Source of the DNA: Clostridia bacterium
GTDB lineage: Bacteria; Bacillota; Clostridia; Lachnospirales; Lachnospiraceae
DNA length: 64,000 bases
Assembly (NCBI GenBank): GCA_910574255.1
Contig: CAJTAK010000003.1
Coordinates: 269,501 to 333,500 of the forward strand
Reading direction: 5' to 3'
In this document: positions 8,374-16,119 of the stretch, one piece after another
How the letters are laid out: each line of letters begins with the position of its first letter
How positions within the stretch are numbered: position 1 is the stretch's first letter
Translations under genes and position numbers: made by a program
The notes under the pieces: generated by a model
Told to the model about the DNA's origin: nothing
Database searches by the model: none
What the model saw: only the letters and a program-made list of their open reading frames with translations

Positions 8374-9975
8374 ATGGCAAGAAAAAAAGAACTTATGGAA
8401 CTGGAAAATCCTACTATGGAAGAAAACACTCTCTTGGACGGAACCGGCATAAAGGATGGTGCTATTCCCGGTGAAGGACACGGCACACTGCCTGAAGCGG
8501 CTGGGGATGGCATGGACTTAAATGAACTGTTGGGCAGCATGGATCAGGAGCTGCCTGCAGAGCCGGATGTTGAGGACGAAATGCTCCCGGAGCTTACAGA
8601 AGAGGAAATGTTCGGAGAAGCATCGGAGGATCTGAACGGCTTCGGTACGGAGCGTGATGCCGCCCATGATGCCAGCAGTTCTGGCGAAGCACAGCCGGAA
8701 TCTGCAGCGTCTCCTGAAACAGATGCCCCTGCTGCAAAGACCAGACGCACCACACGCAGTAAGAAAGAGAAAACTTCTGCAGGAAATAGCGGGGAAACAA
8801 AGGAAACCGAAACAGGAATACCGGAGACACCGGAAGCAGTTTCTGATGGTGTGCCGGATTCCCCAGATACCGCCGCTGTTCCCGGTACAGACGAGCCGAC
8901 AGACCATGCCACAGATGAAGTAGAAGAAAACATTCTTCAGGAAAATGTGTCTTTTGCTGAAACAGGATCGGAAAGAACGATTTTACCCACTGGCACAACT
9001 GACTCAGAAAATACAGTTCCTGCTGCCGCTTCTTCCCGGCGTACTGCCGCCAGAAGCAGAAAAGAAGATGCCCCTGTGCTGACACTGGAAGTTCGGGGAG
9101 AAGTAGAGACTGAGGAATCCCGCGAGGATGTCATCTGGCATGAGATCCACAACGCCTACCGTACCAGACGTATCCTTACCGGGCAGCTTGGCGGAATCGA
9201 GCAGACGGACAATGGCAAGACCATCACGATTGTAGACTATAAAGGATTCCGGATCGTAATCCCTTTAAAGGAGATGATGATCAATATCGGCCGCAGCCCC
9301 TCCGGACAGGAATATACGGAGCTGATGCTGCGCCAGAACAAGATCCTCGGCAACATGCTGGGGGCAGAGATCGACTTTATCGTAAAAGGTATTGATTCCA
9401 AATCCCGCAGCGTGGTGGCAAGCCGGAAAGAAGCCATGCTCCGGAAACGGCAGATCTTCTATCTGGATACGGATGCTGCAGGGATGTACCGGATCTATGA
9501 AGGACGTATCGCCCAGGCCCGTGTGATCGCTGTGGCAGAGAAAGTCATCCGGGTGGAAGTTTTCGGAGTGGAATGCTCCATCATGGCCCGTGACCTTGCC
9601 TGGGAGTGGATCGGGGATGCTCATGAGCGTTTTTCTGTGGGCGACCAGGTACTTGTACGCATCCTGAGTGTGCGCCGTGACAGCCTGGAGGATATGGGGA
9701 TCAAAGCTGATATCAAGAGCGTATCCCAGAACACCAGCCACGACAACCTGAAAAAATGCCGCATCCAGAGCAAGTATGCCGGCAAGGTCACAGACGTACA
9801 TAAAGGTGTGGTCTATATCCGGCTGTCTAACGGCGTCAATGCCGTGGCCCACTCCTGCTATGACTACCGGACTCCCGGCAAGAAGGATGATGTGAGCTTT
9901 GCCGTGACACGGCTGGATGAAGAACGGGGTGTGGCTGTGGGAATCATTACACGGATCATCCGGCAGAATCTGTAA
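8374..9975 (+). CDS. S1 RNA-binding-domain protein with acidic N-terminus
   Basis: A 533-residue protein. The first 220 residues are acidic, Glu/Ser/Thr/Pro-rich and probably disordered. The remainder contains S1/OB-like modules: one around 250-340, one around 365-435 (YEGRIAQARVIAVAEKVIRVEVFG) and one around 455-530 (YAGKVTDVHKGVVYIRLSNGVNAVA). S1 domains bind RNA or ssDNA. It follows virD4 by 70 bp and probably ends the transfer operon, since a long perfect hairpin follows. Its role in conjugation is unknown; post-transcriptional control is one inference. ATG follows TGGAGG. Confidence 0.7.
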   Translation: MARKKELMELENPTMEENTLLDGTGIKDGAIPGEGHGTLPEAAGDGMDLNELLGSMDQELPAEPDVEDEMLPELTEEEMFGEASEDLNGFGTERDAAHDASSSGEAQPESAASPETDAPAAKTRRTTRSKKEKTSAGNSGETKETETGIPETPEAVSDGVPDSPDTAAVPGTDEPTDHATDEVEENILQENVSFAETGSERTILPTGTTDSENTVPAAASSRRTAARSRKEDAPVLTLEVRGEVETEESREDVIWHEIHNAYRTRRILTGQLGGIEQTDNGKTITIVDYKGFRIVIPLKEMMINIGRSPSGQEYTELMLRQNKILGNMLGAEIDFIVKGIDSKSRSVVASRKEAMLRKRQIFYLDTDAAGMYRIYEGRIAQARVIAVAEKVIRVEVFGVECSIMARDLAWEWIGDAHERFSVGDQVLVRILSVRRDSLEDMGIKADIKSVSQNTSHDNLKKCRIQSKYAGKVTDVHKGVVYIRLSNGVNAVAHSCYDYRTPGKKDDVSFAVTRLDEERGVAVGIITRIIRQNL

Positions 9976-10002
9976 TAGTTCTGTAAATATGACATACAAA
10001 AC

Positions 10003-10035
10003 ATGGAGCTGCAGTTTTGAATACTGCAGCTCCAT
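10003..10035. terminator. 12-bp perfect hairpin between convergent genes
   Basis: ATGGAGCTGCAG pairs with CTGCAGCTCCAT around a 9-nt loop. It lies between the end of the S1 protein gene and the end of the opposing membrane-protein gene. No strong T-run follows, so it is a probable bidirectional terminator rather than a certain one. Confidence 0.55.
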
Positions 10036-10082
10036 ATCCTGCCGGTTTTATATTTCCAATATAATGACACTGACTGTCTCTG

Positions 10083-10583
10083 TTAATTTGCCTCCTTTGC
10101 ACTTTCGGCCATCTTGATAATCTCTGAATCCTGGATTTCTGCAGGCTTATATTCCAGGACATAACTCACTTCAGGAGAACAGGTCCAGCAAAGGTATGCC
10201 GTTTCTCCGCTCTTATAGAGAGATGCAGGCCATTCCTGAATCATCATTTCTTCACAGCTGTCCATGAAATCGACTGCAAATAAAACACCAAAAGCAGTTG
10301 TATTCAGTCCAGTTATTTCAGAAGCATCCTGCTCATAATAATCCGTTTTTAATATATGGTAATAGATTTTAGTATCGTTATCCTCATTTGCGTATGTGAG
10401 CGTGGCTGCAAGTGTAGTTTCCGACTGCTTTTTATATTTATCACCTAACGCCTCTTCCATTTTTAGAATATCTTCTTCGAGTGTGGTTTTTTTATCTGAA
10501 TTCCTATACACCAGTATCCCTGCTACAGCCATGCAAATCACTATCATACAGGCCAAAATCCCTATCATTTTCTTTTTCAGCAT
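10083..10583 (-). CDS. single-span membrane-anchored extracytoplasmic protein
   Basis: A 166-residue protein with one N-terminal membrane anchor (residues 5-27) and an extracellular domain of about 135 residues containing a Cys pair (LCWTCSP). No family recognised. It is AT-richer than the transfer genes and transcribed against them, consistent with separately acquired cargo. GGAGG precedes the ATG on the minus strand. The divergent upstream region borders the first XRE promoter. Confidence 0.55.
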   Translation of the reverse strand: MLKKKMIGILACMIVICMAVAGILVYRNSDKKTTLEEDILKMEEALGDKYKKQSETTLAATLTYANEDNDTKIYYHILKTDYYEQDASEITGLNTTAFGVLFAVDFMDSCEEMMIQEWPASLYKSGETAYLCWTCSPEVSYVLEYKPAEIQDSEIIKMAESAKEAN

Positions 10584-10652
10584 AAATTATAGCCTCCTCT
10601 TATAAGCTGACAGTTAAATCACAATGATCACTACATTTATATAGTTGTGTTT

Positions 10653-10714
10653 ATCGTAGTAATTATACGATGTAAATGATTAAATTGCAACGATTTACCA
10701 AAGTATAATTTACG
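10653..10714 (+). promoter_or_regulatory. XRE promoter/operator region, copy 1
   Basis: An AT-rich block with TATAAT at 10704-10709 and repeated (C)GATT words (near 10668, 10678 and 10691). The same block, about 75% identical by eye, recurs 424 bp downstream before the second XRE gene. The -35 is weak, suggesting that the CGATT words bind a regulator, plausibly the XRE proteins. Confidence 0.55.
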
Positions 10715-10740
10715 ATATACACAAGCAAAGAGGCAAAATA

Positions 10741-11049
10741 ATGAATACGGTTCTTTCTACTATAATAGCATATCGTGAAGAGAGAGGCTGGACAGAATAC
10801 CAGCTTGCAGAACATTCCGGTTTACCCCAGACTACAATATCTTCCTGGTACTGTAAAAATACAATACCAACCATACCTTCTCTGGAGAAAATCTGCGCCG
10901 CATTTGACATTACGCTTTCCCAACTGTTTTCCCACGGCGGTGAACCCGTTCTGCTGACAGCATCCCAGCAGAAACTGCTGAAATGCTGGGCAGGATTAAG
11001 CAGCGAACAGCAGGCACTTATTTTTTCTCTGCTTGATAATATGAAATAG
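10741..11049 (+). CDS. XRE-family helix-turn-helix regulator (copy 1)
   Basis: A 102-residue DNA-binding protein. Residues 1-65 form a classic XRE/Cro HTH with YQLAEHSGLPQTTISSWYCK as the turn and recognition helix; the C-terminal 35 residues are helical and probably dimerise. It is about two-thirds identical to the next gene and has a matching promoter block, so the pair arose by tandem duplication. Likely autoregulatory. The ATG follows AAAGAGG. Confidence 0.8.
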   Translation: MNTVLSTIIAYREERGWTEYQLAEHSGLPQTTISSWYCKNTIPTIPSLEKICAAFDITLSQLFSHGGEPVLLTASQQKLLKCWAGLSSEQQALIFSLLDNMK

Positions 11050-11076
11050 CAAAGATAATTTCCTTTCGTTGTAATA

Positions 11077-11138
11077 ATCGTTAAAATTATACGATTCAAA
11101 CGATTAAATATAAACGATTTGTCAAAGTATAATTTACG
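11077..11138 (+). promoter_or_regulatory. XRE promoter/operator region, copy 2
   Basis: Second copy of the XRE control block. TATAAT is at 11128-11133 and CGATT words start near 11092, 11101 and 11115. The sequence from ATTATACGAT to the -10 region is closely conserved with copy 1, including AAAGTATAATTTACGA, supporting a shared regulator. Confidence 0.55.
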
Positions 11139-11167
11139 AAGAATAAAAGCAAAGGGGTGAATCTATT

Positions 11168-11479
11168 TTGGAAGATATTCTTGCGACCATAACTGCATAC
11201 AGACAAGAAAGAGGCTGGACGGAATATCAGCTTGCGGAACGCTCCGGCCTTCCCCAATCCACAATCTCCTCCTGGTATCGAAAAAATATGGTTCCAACCA
11301 TTCCTTCTTTAAAGAAAATCTGTCTGGCATTTGGAATTACTCTCTCCCAGTTATTATCGAAAGGAGAGGCTCCGGTTTCCCTGACAGAAGATCAAAGAAA
11401 ACTGCTGGAACGATGGGCAAGACTGAATAAAGACCAGCAGGAGGTCATCTTTGCTTTAATTGACAAAATGCAGGTGTAA
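11168..11479 (+). CDS. XRE-family helix-turn-helix regulator (copy 2)
   Basis: A 103-residue paralogue of the preceding regulator with the same HTH (YQLAERSGLPQSTISSWYRK) and a matching helical tail. It starts at TTG, with AAAGGGGTG upstream. It lies 55 bp before the RES-domain gene and could serve as its antitoxin or repressor, though it lacks the MbcA/DUF2384 domain of classical RES antitoxins. It may also regulate copy 1. Confidence 0.78.
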   Translation: MEDILATITAYRQERGWTEYQLAERSGLPQSTISSWYRKNMVPTIPSLKKICLAFGITLSQLLSKGEAPVSLTEDQRKLLERWARLNKDQQEVIFALIDKMQV

Positions 11480-11533
11480 ACAGACTTCTTTCACAAACAG
11501 TCAATGATATTTCTGTAAAATGGAGTAATAAAA

Positions 11534-12274
11534 ATGAATGACTTTAAAATCAAAACTGATACAGCACTCTTCTCTTTACTTAATATTAAACAGTTTAGTT
11601 ATGAGAGTTTAAACGGCAGAAAGAAGGAAAAAAATCAAGAACTGTTTCAGCAGGCAGTAATGTATATGCCCATAAGTGAACTGAATAATGAAATTTATTA
11701 TAGAGCAAGAATAATCAATCCATCTGACGGAAAAGATACAGGAGTTATTAGAGAAAATGGGATACCAGTAAGCGGATACGATGATCAACATTCTGGTGTT
11801 GCGCCTGCATCAGCAATAACACAAAGTGGAAGAGTAAATCACATTGGTGAACCAGTTCTTTATTTGGCAGAAGATATAAAAACATCATGTAAAGAACAAA
11901 AAGCTAACAAAAATGACTATATTTCTGTAGCCGAATGTACTGTAAAAAGCAAAATAAAAGTAATGGATTTTACGATTATGGTTTCGGACGGACTCAAGAA
12001 TTTATTTTCAGACGAAACAGTACAACTTTTTATTAGTAATTATTCCATTGATATCAGGGCATTTTATATCTTTATAAAAGATTACTTAACATCTCCAAAT
12101 TATGCAGAGCAAGGCTATGTAATACCATTGGATTTTTTAGATATCGTAAAAAAGAGAAGAAATGATATTTCAGGTATAAAATATAATTCTTCTTATACTG
12201 ATAAACATAATATCGCCCTGTGGGATGAAAATAGAAACAGCAAATGTACTAACAGCAAGGTAATAAAAGGATAA
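11534..12274 (+). CDS. RES-domain protein, putative NAD+-degrading toxin
   Basis: A 246-residue protein with the RES signature: arginines 57/59 in YYRARI, then SGR(98-100), the G105-x-P-x-LYLA core (105-112) and Glu121 in TSCKE. RES toxins of XRE-RES toxin-antitoxin pairs degrade NAD+; these residues match the family pattern of conserved Arg, Tyr and Glu. It is longer than minimal RES toxins (about 150-200 residues). The gene is AT-rich against its surroundings and follows an XRE regulator, which is the usual order of such modules. The call rests on motif reading, not a profile search. Confidence 0.68.
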   Translation: MNDFKIKTDTALFSLLNIKQFSYESLNGRKKEKNQELFQQAVMYMPISELNNEIYYRARIINPSDGKDTGVIRENGIPVSGYDDQHSGVAPASAITQSGRVNHIGEPVLYLAEDIKTSCKEQKANKNDYISVAECTVKSKIKVMDFTIMVSDGLKNLFSDETVQLFISNYSIDIRAFYIFIKDYLTSPNYAEQGYVIPLDFLDIVKKRRNDISGIKYNSSYTDKHNIALWDENRNSKCTNSKVIKG

Positions 12275-12323
12275 TAACAAATTTCAGCTTTCAAAAGAAG
12301 CAGGATTATCTCCAGCTTCAGCA

Positions 12324-12408
12324 CGTTTGCGGAAGGATTCGAACCTTCGGTGCGTTTCCGCACACCACCTTAGCAGGGTGGCACCATAAGCCTCTCGGAC
12401 ACGCAAAC
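12324..12408 (-). tRNA. tRNA-Ser(GCT)
   Basis: The minus strand folds as a class II tRNA: acceptor GTTTGCG/CGCAAAC, anticodon stem CCACC around CTGCTAA (anticodon GCT), a long variable arm (GTGCGGAAACGCAC) and the T-loop TTCGAAT. CCA is not encoded. It is the last of five closely packed tRNAs on this strand. Confidence 0.9.
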
Positions 12409-12414
12409 AAAAAA

Positions 12415-12497
12415 TGGATGGGGCAGGACTCGAACCTGCGGTGTTTCTTTGTAACGGATTTACAGTCCGCTGCCCTCGCCACTGGGCATACCCATCC
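12415..12497 (-). tRNA. tRNA-Tyr(GTA)
   Basis: Acceptor GGATGGG/CCCATCC with discriminator A, anticodon loop CTGTAAA (GTA), a long variable arm and T-loop TTCGAGT. The D-arm is somewhat unusual. CCA is not encoded. Confidence 0.88.
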
Positions 12498-12498
12498 A

Positions 12499-12572
12499 TG
12501 GGGTGACCAGGGGGAATCGAACCCCCGTAAGCAGAGCCACAATCTGCCGGACTGCCACTGTCCTATGGCCAC
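12499..12572 (-). tRNA. tRNA-His(GTG), no encoded G-1
   Basis: Acceptor GTGGCCA/TGGTCAC, D-stem GGAC/GTCC, anticodon loop TTGTGGC (GTG), T-loop TTCGATT, discriminator C and an encoded CCA. The base before G1 is T, not the G-1 normal in bacterial tRNA-His. Only two nucleotides separate it from the preceding tRNA-Glu. Confidence 0.88.
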
Positions 12573-12574
12573 AG

Positions 12575-12647
12575 TAGCTCCTGTGGGGCTTGAACCCATC
12601 ATTTCCGGCTTGAGAGGCCGGCGTCCTGACCTTTAGACTAAGGAGCC
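12575..12647 (-). tRNA. tRNA-Glu(CTC)
   Basis: Acceptor GGCTCCT/AGGAGCT (terminal G-U pair), anticodon stem CCGGC around CTCTCAA (anticodon CTC), T-loop TTCAAGC. Closely related to the neighbouring tRNA-Glu(TTC), suggesting duplication followed by anticodon change. Confidence 0.88.
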
Positions 12648-12651
12648 TTAA

Positions 12652-12724
12652 TGATCCCCATGGGACTTGAACCCAATACCTCCGGCTTGAAAGGCCGGTG
12701 TCCTGACCTTTAGACCAGGGGACC
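12652..12724 (-). tRNA. tRNA-Glu(TTC)
   Basis: Acceptor GGTCCCC/GGGGATC with discriminator A, anticodon stem CCGGC around CTTTCAA (TTC), T-loop TTCAAGT. First of the packed group of five, 60 bp downstream of the XRE gene on the same strand. Confidence 0.9.
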
Positions 12725-12786
12725 TTACTGCAGGCATTTTTCTGCCTGCGGTTCTATTGCTGTCATTTCCCTTTCTTACTTTCCAT

Positions 12787-13041
12787 TCATGCACTGATCT
12801 GTATCTGCACTGCCGTATCAGTAACCAGAATGTCATCCAGCCGCACCTGCAGGACTGCTGCAAGCACCACCAGATTATCTATTGTTGGCAGTGCTGCACC
12901 CTGCTGCCACTTGTATATGGCCTGCGGTGTGGCAAAACCAAAAACATCCTGCAGATCCCTTACCGACAGTCCTGCCTGCTTCCGCAGCTTTCCAATGTTC
13001 TGTCCTGTCTTTACCATATCTATAACCGGCAGATTCACCAT
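12787..13041 (-). CDS. small XRE-family regulator inside the tRNA array
   Basis: An 84-residue HTH protein (GLSVRDLQDVFGFATPQAIYKWQQG) with the compact XRE fold and a short C-terminus. The ATG at 13041 is preferred because AGGAGG lies 8 nt upstream; an in-frame GTG three codons earlier overlaps that site. It lies between tRNA-Lys and tRNA-Glu(TTC) on the same strand, so it is probably co-transcribed with them. Its target is unknown. Confidence 0.8.
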   Translation of the reverse strand: MVNLPVIDMVKTGQNIGKLRKQAGLSVRDLQDVFGFATPQAIYKWQQGAALPTIDNLVVLAAVLQVRLDDILVTDTAVQIQISA

Positions 13042-13084
13042 GATTCTCACCTCCTGCTATCAGAATTCCATATACAGGCGGTCA

Positions 13085-13157
13085 TGCTCCATATGGGACT
13101 CGGACCCATGACCACTCGATTAAAAGTCGAGTGCTCTCCCAGCTGAGCTAATGGAGC
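13085..13157 (-). tRNA. tRNA-Lys(TTT)
   Basis: Acceptor GCTCCAT/ATGGAGC, D-arm GCTCAGCTGGGAGAGC, anticodon stem CTCGA around CTTTTAA (TTT), discriminator A. Separated from the other five tRNAs by the XRE gene. Confidence 0.93.
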
Positions 13158-13250
13158 ATAAAAAATACCGCCTACCTCATACAAGATAAGCGGTACATAA
13201 ATCCATGTTCTGTTTCCGGCAGACATTTATATCTTGTCTGCATCCGGATA

Positions 13251-13394
13251 TCACACAGTTTTTCGCCTTTTTCTTATCTTACATGAGCGCATCTTAACCA
13301 GACTCTGTTCTTTTTCTTTACTGAACAGTGCCTCATAATGTTCGCTATGCAGATAATATGCGAAGCCATTCGCAGCGAAATTAACTGTTGCCAT
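13251..13394 (-). CDS. 47-residue basic microprotein
   Basis: A short frame starting MATVNFAANGFAYYLHSEHY and ending in a strongly basic tail (KIRKRRKT). AGAAAGGA lies 9 nt before the ATG, which argues for real translation. The composition (aromatic N-terminus, cationic C-terminus) could suit nucleic-acid or membrane binding; no family is recognised. It lies upstream of the tRNA array on the same strand. Confidence 0.5.
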   Translation of the reverse strand: MATVNFAANGFAYYLHSEHYEALFSKEKEQSLVKMRSCKIRKRRKTV

Positions 13395-13597
13395 GATTTT
13401 TTCCTTTCTGGACTCATCCGGTCCGCTTTGTTCTTAACTGTAACCACTATAACACCAATTTCCAGATTTGTCATTATACCAGTAATATAATTTGTGGATA
13501 ATCAGTATCAGGCTGATGCTGCCATAATAAGGAAAAAATCCAAAACCGCATTTTACTGACGGCTTCGGATTTTCACATTCAAATATCAATAATTCTA

Positions 13598-13804
13598 TCA
13601 AGCTCTGACAAGTCCGAGCCACTGCTCCACTTCTTTCACTGACGCATCAAAAATATCCGCAATATCCTCTACAGAATTTCCTTTTTTATACAATCTTTGA
13701 GCTATCTCTATTTTGGTCTTTTCAGCTCCTCGTTTTTCAGCTTCTAACTTCTCGCTTTCCACATAAGTCTTCAAAATATATTCTTTATCAAACAGCATCA
13801 TCAT
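13598..13804 (-). CDS. detached Rpn C-terminal domain (RpnS-like)
   Basis: A 68-residue protein matching the last 72 residues of the adjacent full-length Rpn protein: the same FxxEYILKTYVES start, the Lys/Glu-rich helix and the HTH-like AQRLYKKGNSVEDIADIFDASVKEVEQWLGL. It starts at ATG-ATG-ATG with AAGGA upstream, 12 bp after the full-length gene. It is a tandem duplication of the 3' end: either a relic or an autonomously translated short form like the RpnS proteins known to be made from within rpn genes. Confidence 0.65.
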   Translation of the reverse strand: MMMLFDKEYILKTYVESEKLEAEKRGAEKTKIEIAQRLYKKGNSVEDIADIFDASVKEVEQWLGLVRA

Positions 13805-13816
13805 AATATCCTTGAC

Positions 13817-14722
13817 CTACGCTTTAATAAGCCCAAGCCATTGCTCCACTGTTTCTATCGATACCTCGGATGCCTTTGCAATATCCTGAACGGAAATCCC
13901 CATTTCGTACATTCTCTGTGCAGTTTCCATTTTCGCCTTTTCAGACCCTCTTTTTTCTCCTTCCATTGCTGCTTCCTTTTCTCTGCTCTCCACATAAGTC
14001 TTCAAAATATATTCTTCATTAAACAATGTCATCATGATATCCACAACCTCCTTTTCACGTCCTGACAGATACTCGCGCAGTACATTCTGGTCCTTACAGA
14101 TGCGGATCGTCTCCAGAACCGCCTCCCTGGTTCTTCCATGCAGTTTCACCTGTTCATTATATATCCTTGTAAATGCCACATACTGATTGATGATATCCCC
14201 CTCTTTTCCATCATAGATCATTTTGACCTTTACATCAAGGACACTGTCATCCCCTCCAAAAAATTCCTTCGACAGAGAAAGGTATTCCGGTTTTGTTTTT
14301 CTATTACCGGTGAATATGACGTACATCTCCGGCCTTGGAAGCTCCAGCTTTTTGCTCCCATACACATTCTGTTTTGTGCTCTCAAAATATTCCTGATAAG
14401 TCTGGGCAAGATATAACAGGCAGCGTACCACGATATTGATGCTCCAGCTTGACTGCTGCTCTACCAAAATGACCAGCTTTTCCCCGACCTGAAAGCCGAC
14501 ATCATTATAATACTGATCCAGAAGGACATTGGTAATCGTCACGTTCCTGATGCTGTCCTCCGTTGCCTCATGGTCTTCCGGATGCAGCGCCTGGTACAGC
14601 TGCAGCAGATACTTCGGCTCTCGGAAGAGCGAAGTAAACACGCTGTCCTTCGCTGTATATTTTGCTATCTGTTCCGGCTTTTTTTCACTGCCGGCTGATA
14701 TGGTATTTTCTTCCTGATTCAT
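13817..14722 (-). CDS. Rpn family PD-(D/E)XK nuclease
   Basis: A 301-residue recombination-promoting nuclease / putative transposase-family protein. The PD-(D/E)XK core shows Asp74 and Glu88-x-Gln90 (EQQ), followed by a conserved YVIFTGNR stretch near 160. The C-terminal third is an HTH-like segment with SVQDIAKASEVSIETVEQW. Rpn proteins are DNA nucleases linked to recombination and, in recent work, to toxicity and phage defence. Inside the gene, AAGGAGG (14053-14047) lies 11 nt before Met230, the exact point where the downstream copy begins, so an internal short product is plausible. Confidence 0.82.
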   Translation of the reverse strand: MNQEENTISAGSEKKPEQIAKYTAKDSVFTSLFREPKYLLQLYQALHPEDHEATEDSIRNVTITNVLLDQYYNDVGFQVGEKLVILVEQQSSWSINIVVRCLLYLAQTYQEYFESTKQNVYGSKKLELPRPEMYVIFTGNRKTKPEYLSLSKEFFGGDDSVLDVKVKMIYDGKEGDIINQYVAFTRIYNEQVKLHGRTREAVLETIRICKDQNVLREYLSGREKEVVDIMMTLFNEEYILKTYVESREKEAAMEGEKRGSEKAKMETAQRMYEMGISVQDIAKASEVSIETVEQWLGLIKA

Positions 14723-14725
14723 TTT

Positions 14726-15048
14726 ATGCAGACACCTCTATCCTATTGTTTCCATTCCGGCCTGTATTATTTGCCGCAGGTTCTTTCTTGTCTTCTATCT
14801 TACCATAAAAAAACGAAAATTACAATTTGCTTATCCGCCTGCCCCCAAAATAACCATAGCCGCCTGCTTTTCATCCTCAAATTCCTTCCCACCTTCAAAT
14901 TGGCACACCACCGGCACAACATTGGCACGGTTCTGCTCTTTCCCCGTAAAGGCATCCATGCTATACTTGGTACAGTCAAAAATATGTAAAGCAGCCGTTT
15001 TCCATCCAGGGAGACGGCTGTTTTCGTCAGAAAGGTGGTGGTTTTACT
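14726..15048 (+). promoter_or_regulatory. leader region of the Tad pilus operon
   Basis: A 320-bp gap without a convincing gene. It holds a possible -10 (TATACT, 14962-14967) with a poor -35 and two TTGGCAC words at 14899 and 14922. A hairpin (CAGCCGT/ACGGCTG, 14992-14998/15014-15020) followed by TTTT lies only 8 nt before the first ribosome site. This suggests attenuation or processing control of the operon. Confidence 0.45.
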
Positions 15049-15549
15049 TTGTCCCAAACAATGTCCAAAGCAGCCGGCAGAGCCTCTCCCCATAAAGGCA
15101 GATCCTGCGGGAGTCCGGCAGCCATACTGAAAAATGAGCATGGGGATGTCAACTATTTCAGTACCGTAGTGTTCATCTTCATTGCGGTGCTCCTGCTGGC
15201 TTTCATCCTGAACCTGTTCAGCATCATCTCCACCAAACAGGAGCTGGACCACTGTGCAGACCAGATGGTGAAACAGATCCAGCTCTCCGGAGGAATCAAC
15301 GGTGAAACAGACCAGCTTTTTCAGTTCCTCTGTTCTCAGATCGAGGGGGCTGAAAACATCTCCTACTCCATTGATGCCTCCTACAAGTCGCCTACCCCGT
15401 CCGGCATGAGCCGGGCCATACAACTGGGCACCCCCTTTTACATCACCATTACAGGGCGGGCAAAACTGGGCGGTTTCTGGAACTTCAACCTGGTGAACAT
15501 CACGGTTGTTTCCAGAGGGGCAGGCGTCAGTGAGCATTACTGGAAGTGA
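15049..15549 (+). CDS. DUF4320/TadE-like pseudopilin
   Basis: A 166-residue minor-pilin-like protein: short cytoplasmic N-terminus, one membrane helix (about 36-58) preceded by a Gly-Asp near the processing-site position (EHGDVNYFS), then an extracellular domain. I recognise the pattern as DUF4320, which accompanies Gram-positive Tad loci. The TTG start has AAAGGTGGTGG at a proper distance; an in-frame ATG four codons later is the alternative. It opens the pilus operon. Confidence 0.7.
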   Translation: MSQTMSKAAGRASPHKGRSCGSPAAILKNEHGDVNYFSTVVFIFIAVLLLAFILNLFSIISTKQELDHCADQMVKQIQLSGGINGETDQLFQFLCSQIEGAENISYSIDASYKSPTPSGMSRAIQLGTPFYITITGRAKLGGFWNFNLVNITVVSRGAGVSEHYWK

Positions 15550-15557
15550 GGTGGACC

Positions 15558-16073
15558 ATGAAGAAACCATTCCAATGTATGAAAAGAAGCACAGGCAGGA
15601 ATCCCCTCGGAAATGACCGCGGGGATATTTCTATCTTCACCTGCTTTTTCGTGGTGGGGATCGTGATGCTGATCTCCTTCCTGCTACTGTACGCCTCCAT
15701 CCGCATCACCTGCATCAATATCCGCAATGGCGCAAAGATGGAGCTGAACAACCTGAGCGCCAGCATCTATGCAGATACCTACCGTTCCCAGAGGGAGACC
15801 AATTTCAGCGAATACTTAAATACCCTCTACTCCAGCAGCGATTATACCGCCATGCTGGAAGACATGGTGACAGACGGCCTCGCCAGCAAGATCCCTCTCT
15901 CCACGGATGACTACCGGGTAAGGGATATCCGACTTTCGTTCCATGTGACAGGCGACCGGGTGGAGTATGTGTTCACCTGCAATGTCGAGTTCTATGTCTA
16001 CATGTTCGGCCACTCCTATCCTGCCATTACCCGGCCCGTGGAACTGACCGGCTACCACAACACCAAATTTTAG
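15558..16073 (+). CDS. TadE-like pseudopilin
   Basis: A 171-residue second TadE-like protein with a processing-like RGDISIFTCF stretch and one membrane helix (residues about 27-50), then an extracellular domain. ATG overlaps the end of the previous gene region closely (stop at 15549, AGGTGG between them), so the two pseudopilins are probably made in step. They would cap or initiate the Flp fibre. Confidence 0.7.
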   Translation: MKKPFQCMKRSTGRNPLGNDRGDISIFTCFFVVGIVMLISFLLLYASIRITCINIRNGAKMELNNLSASIYADTYRSQRETNFSEYLNTLYSSSDYTAMLEDMVTDGLASKIPLSTDDYRVRDIRLSFHVTGDRVEYVFTCNVEFYVYMFGHSYPAITRPVELTGYHNTKF

Positions 16074-16119
16074 GCTGCAAAAGACAGACAGCCGCCAGCT
16101 ATGAAAGGAGCTTACTCTT

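Noticed and set aside
14899-14940. TTGGCAC words resembling a sigma-54 promoter
   Set aside because: The distance between the GG and GC elements is one base short of the strict spacing and no sigma-54 activator is present.
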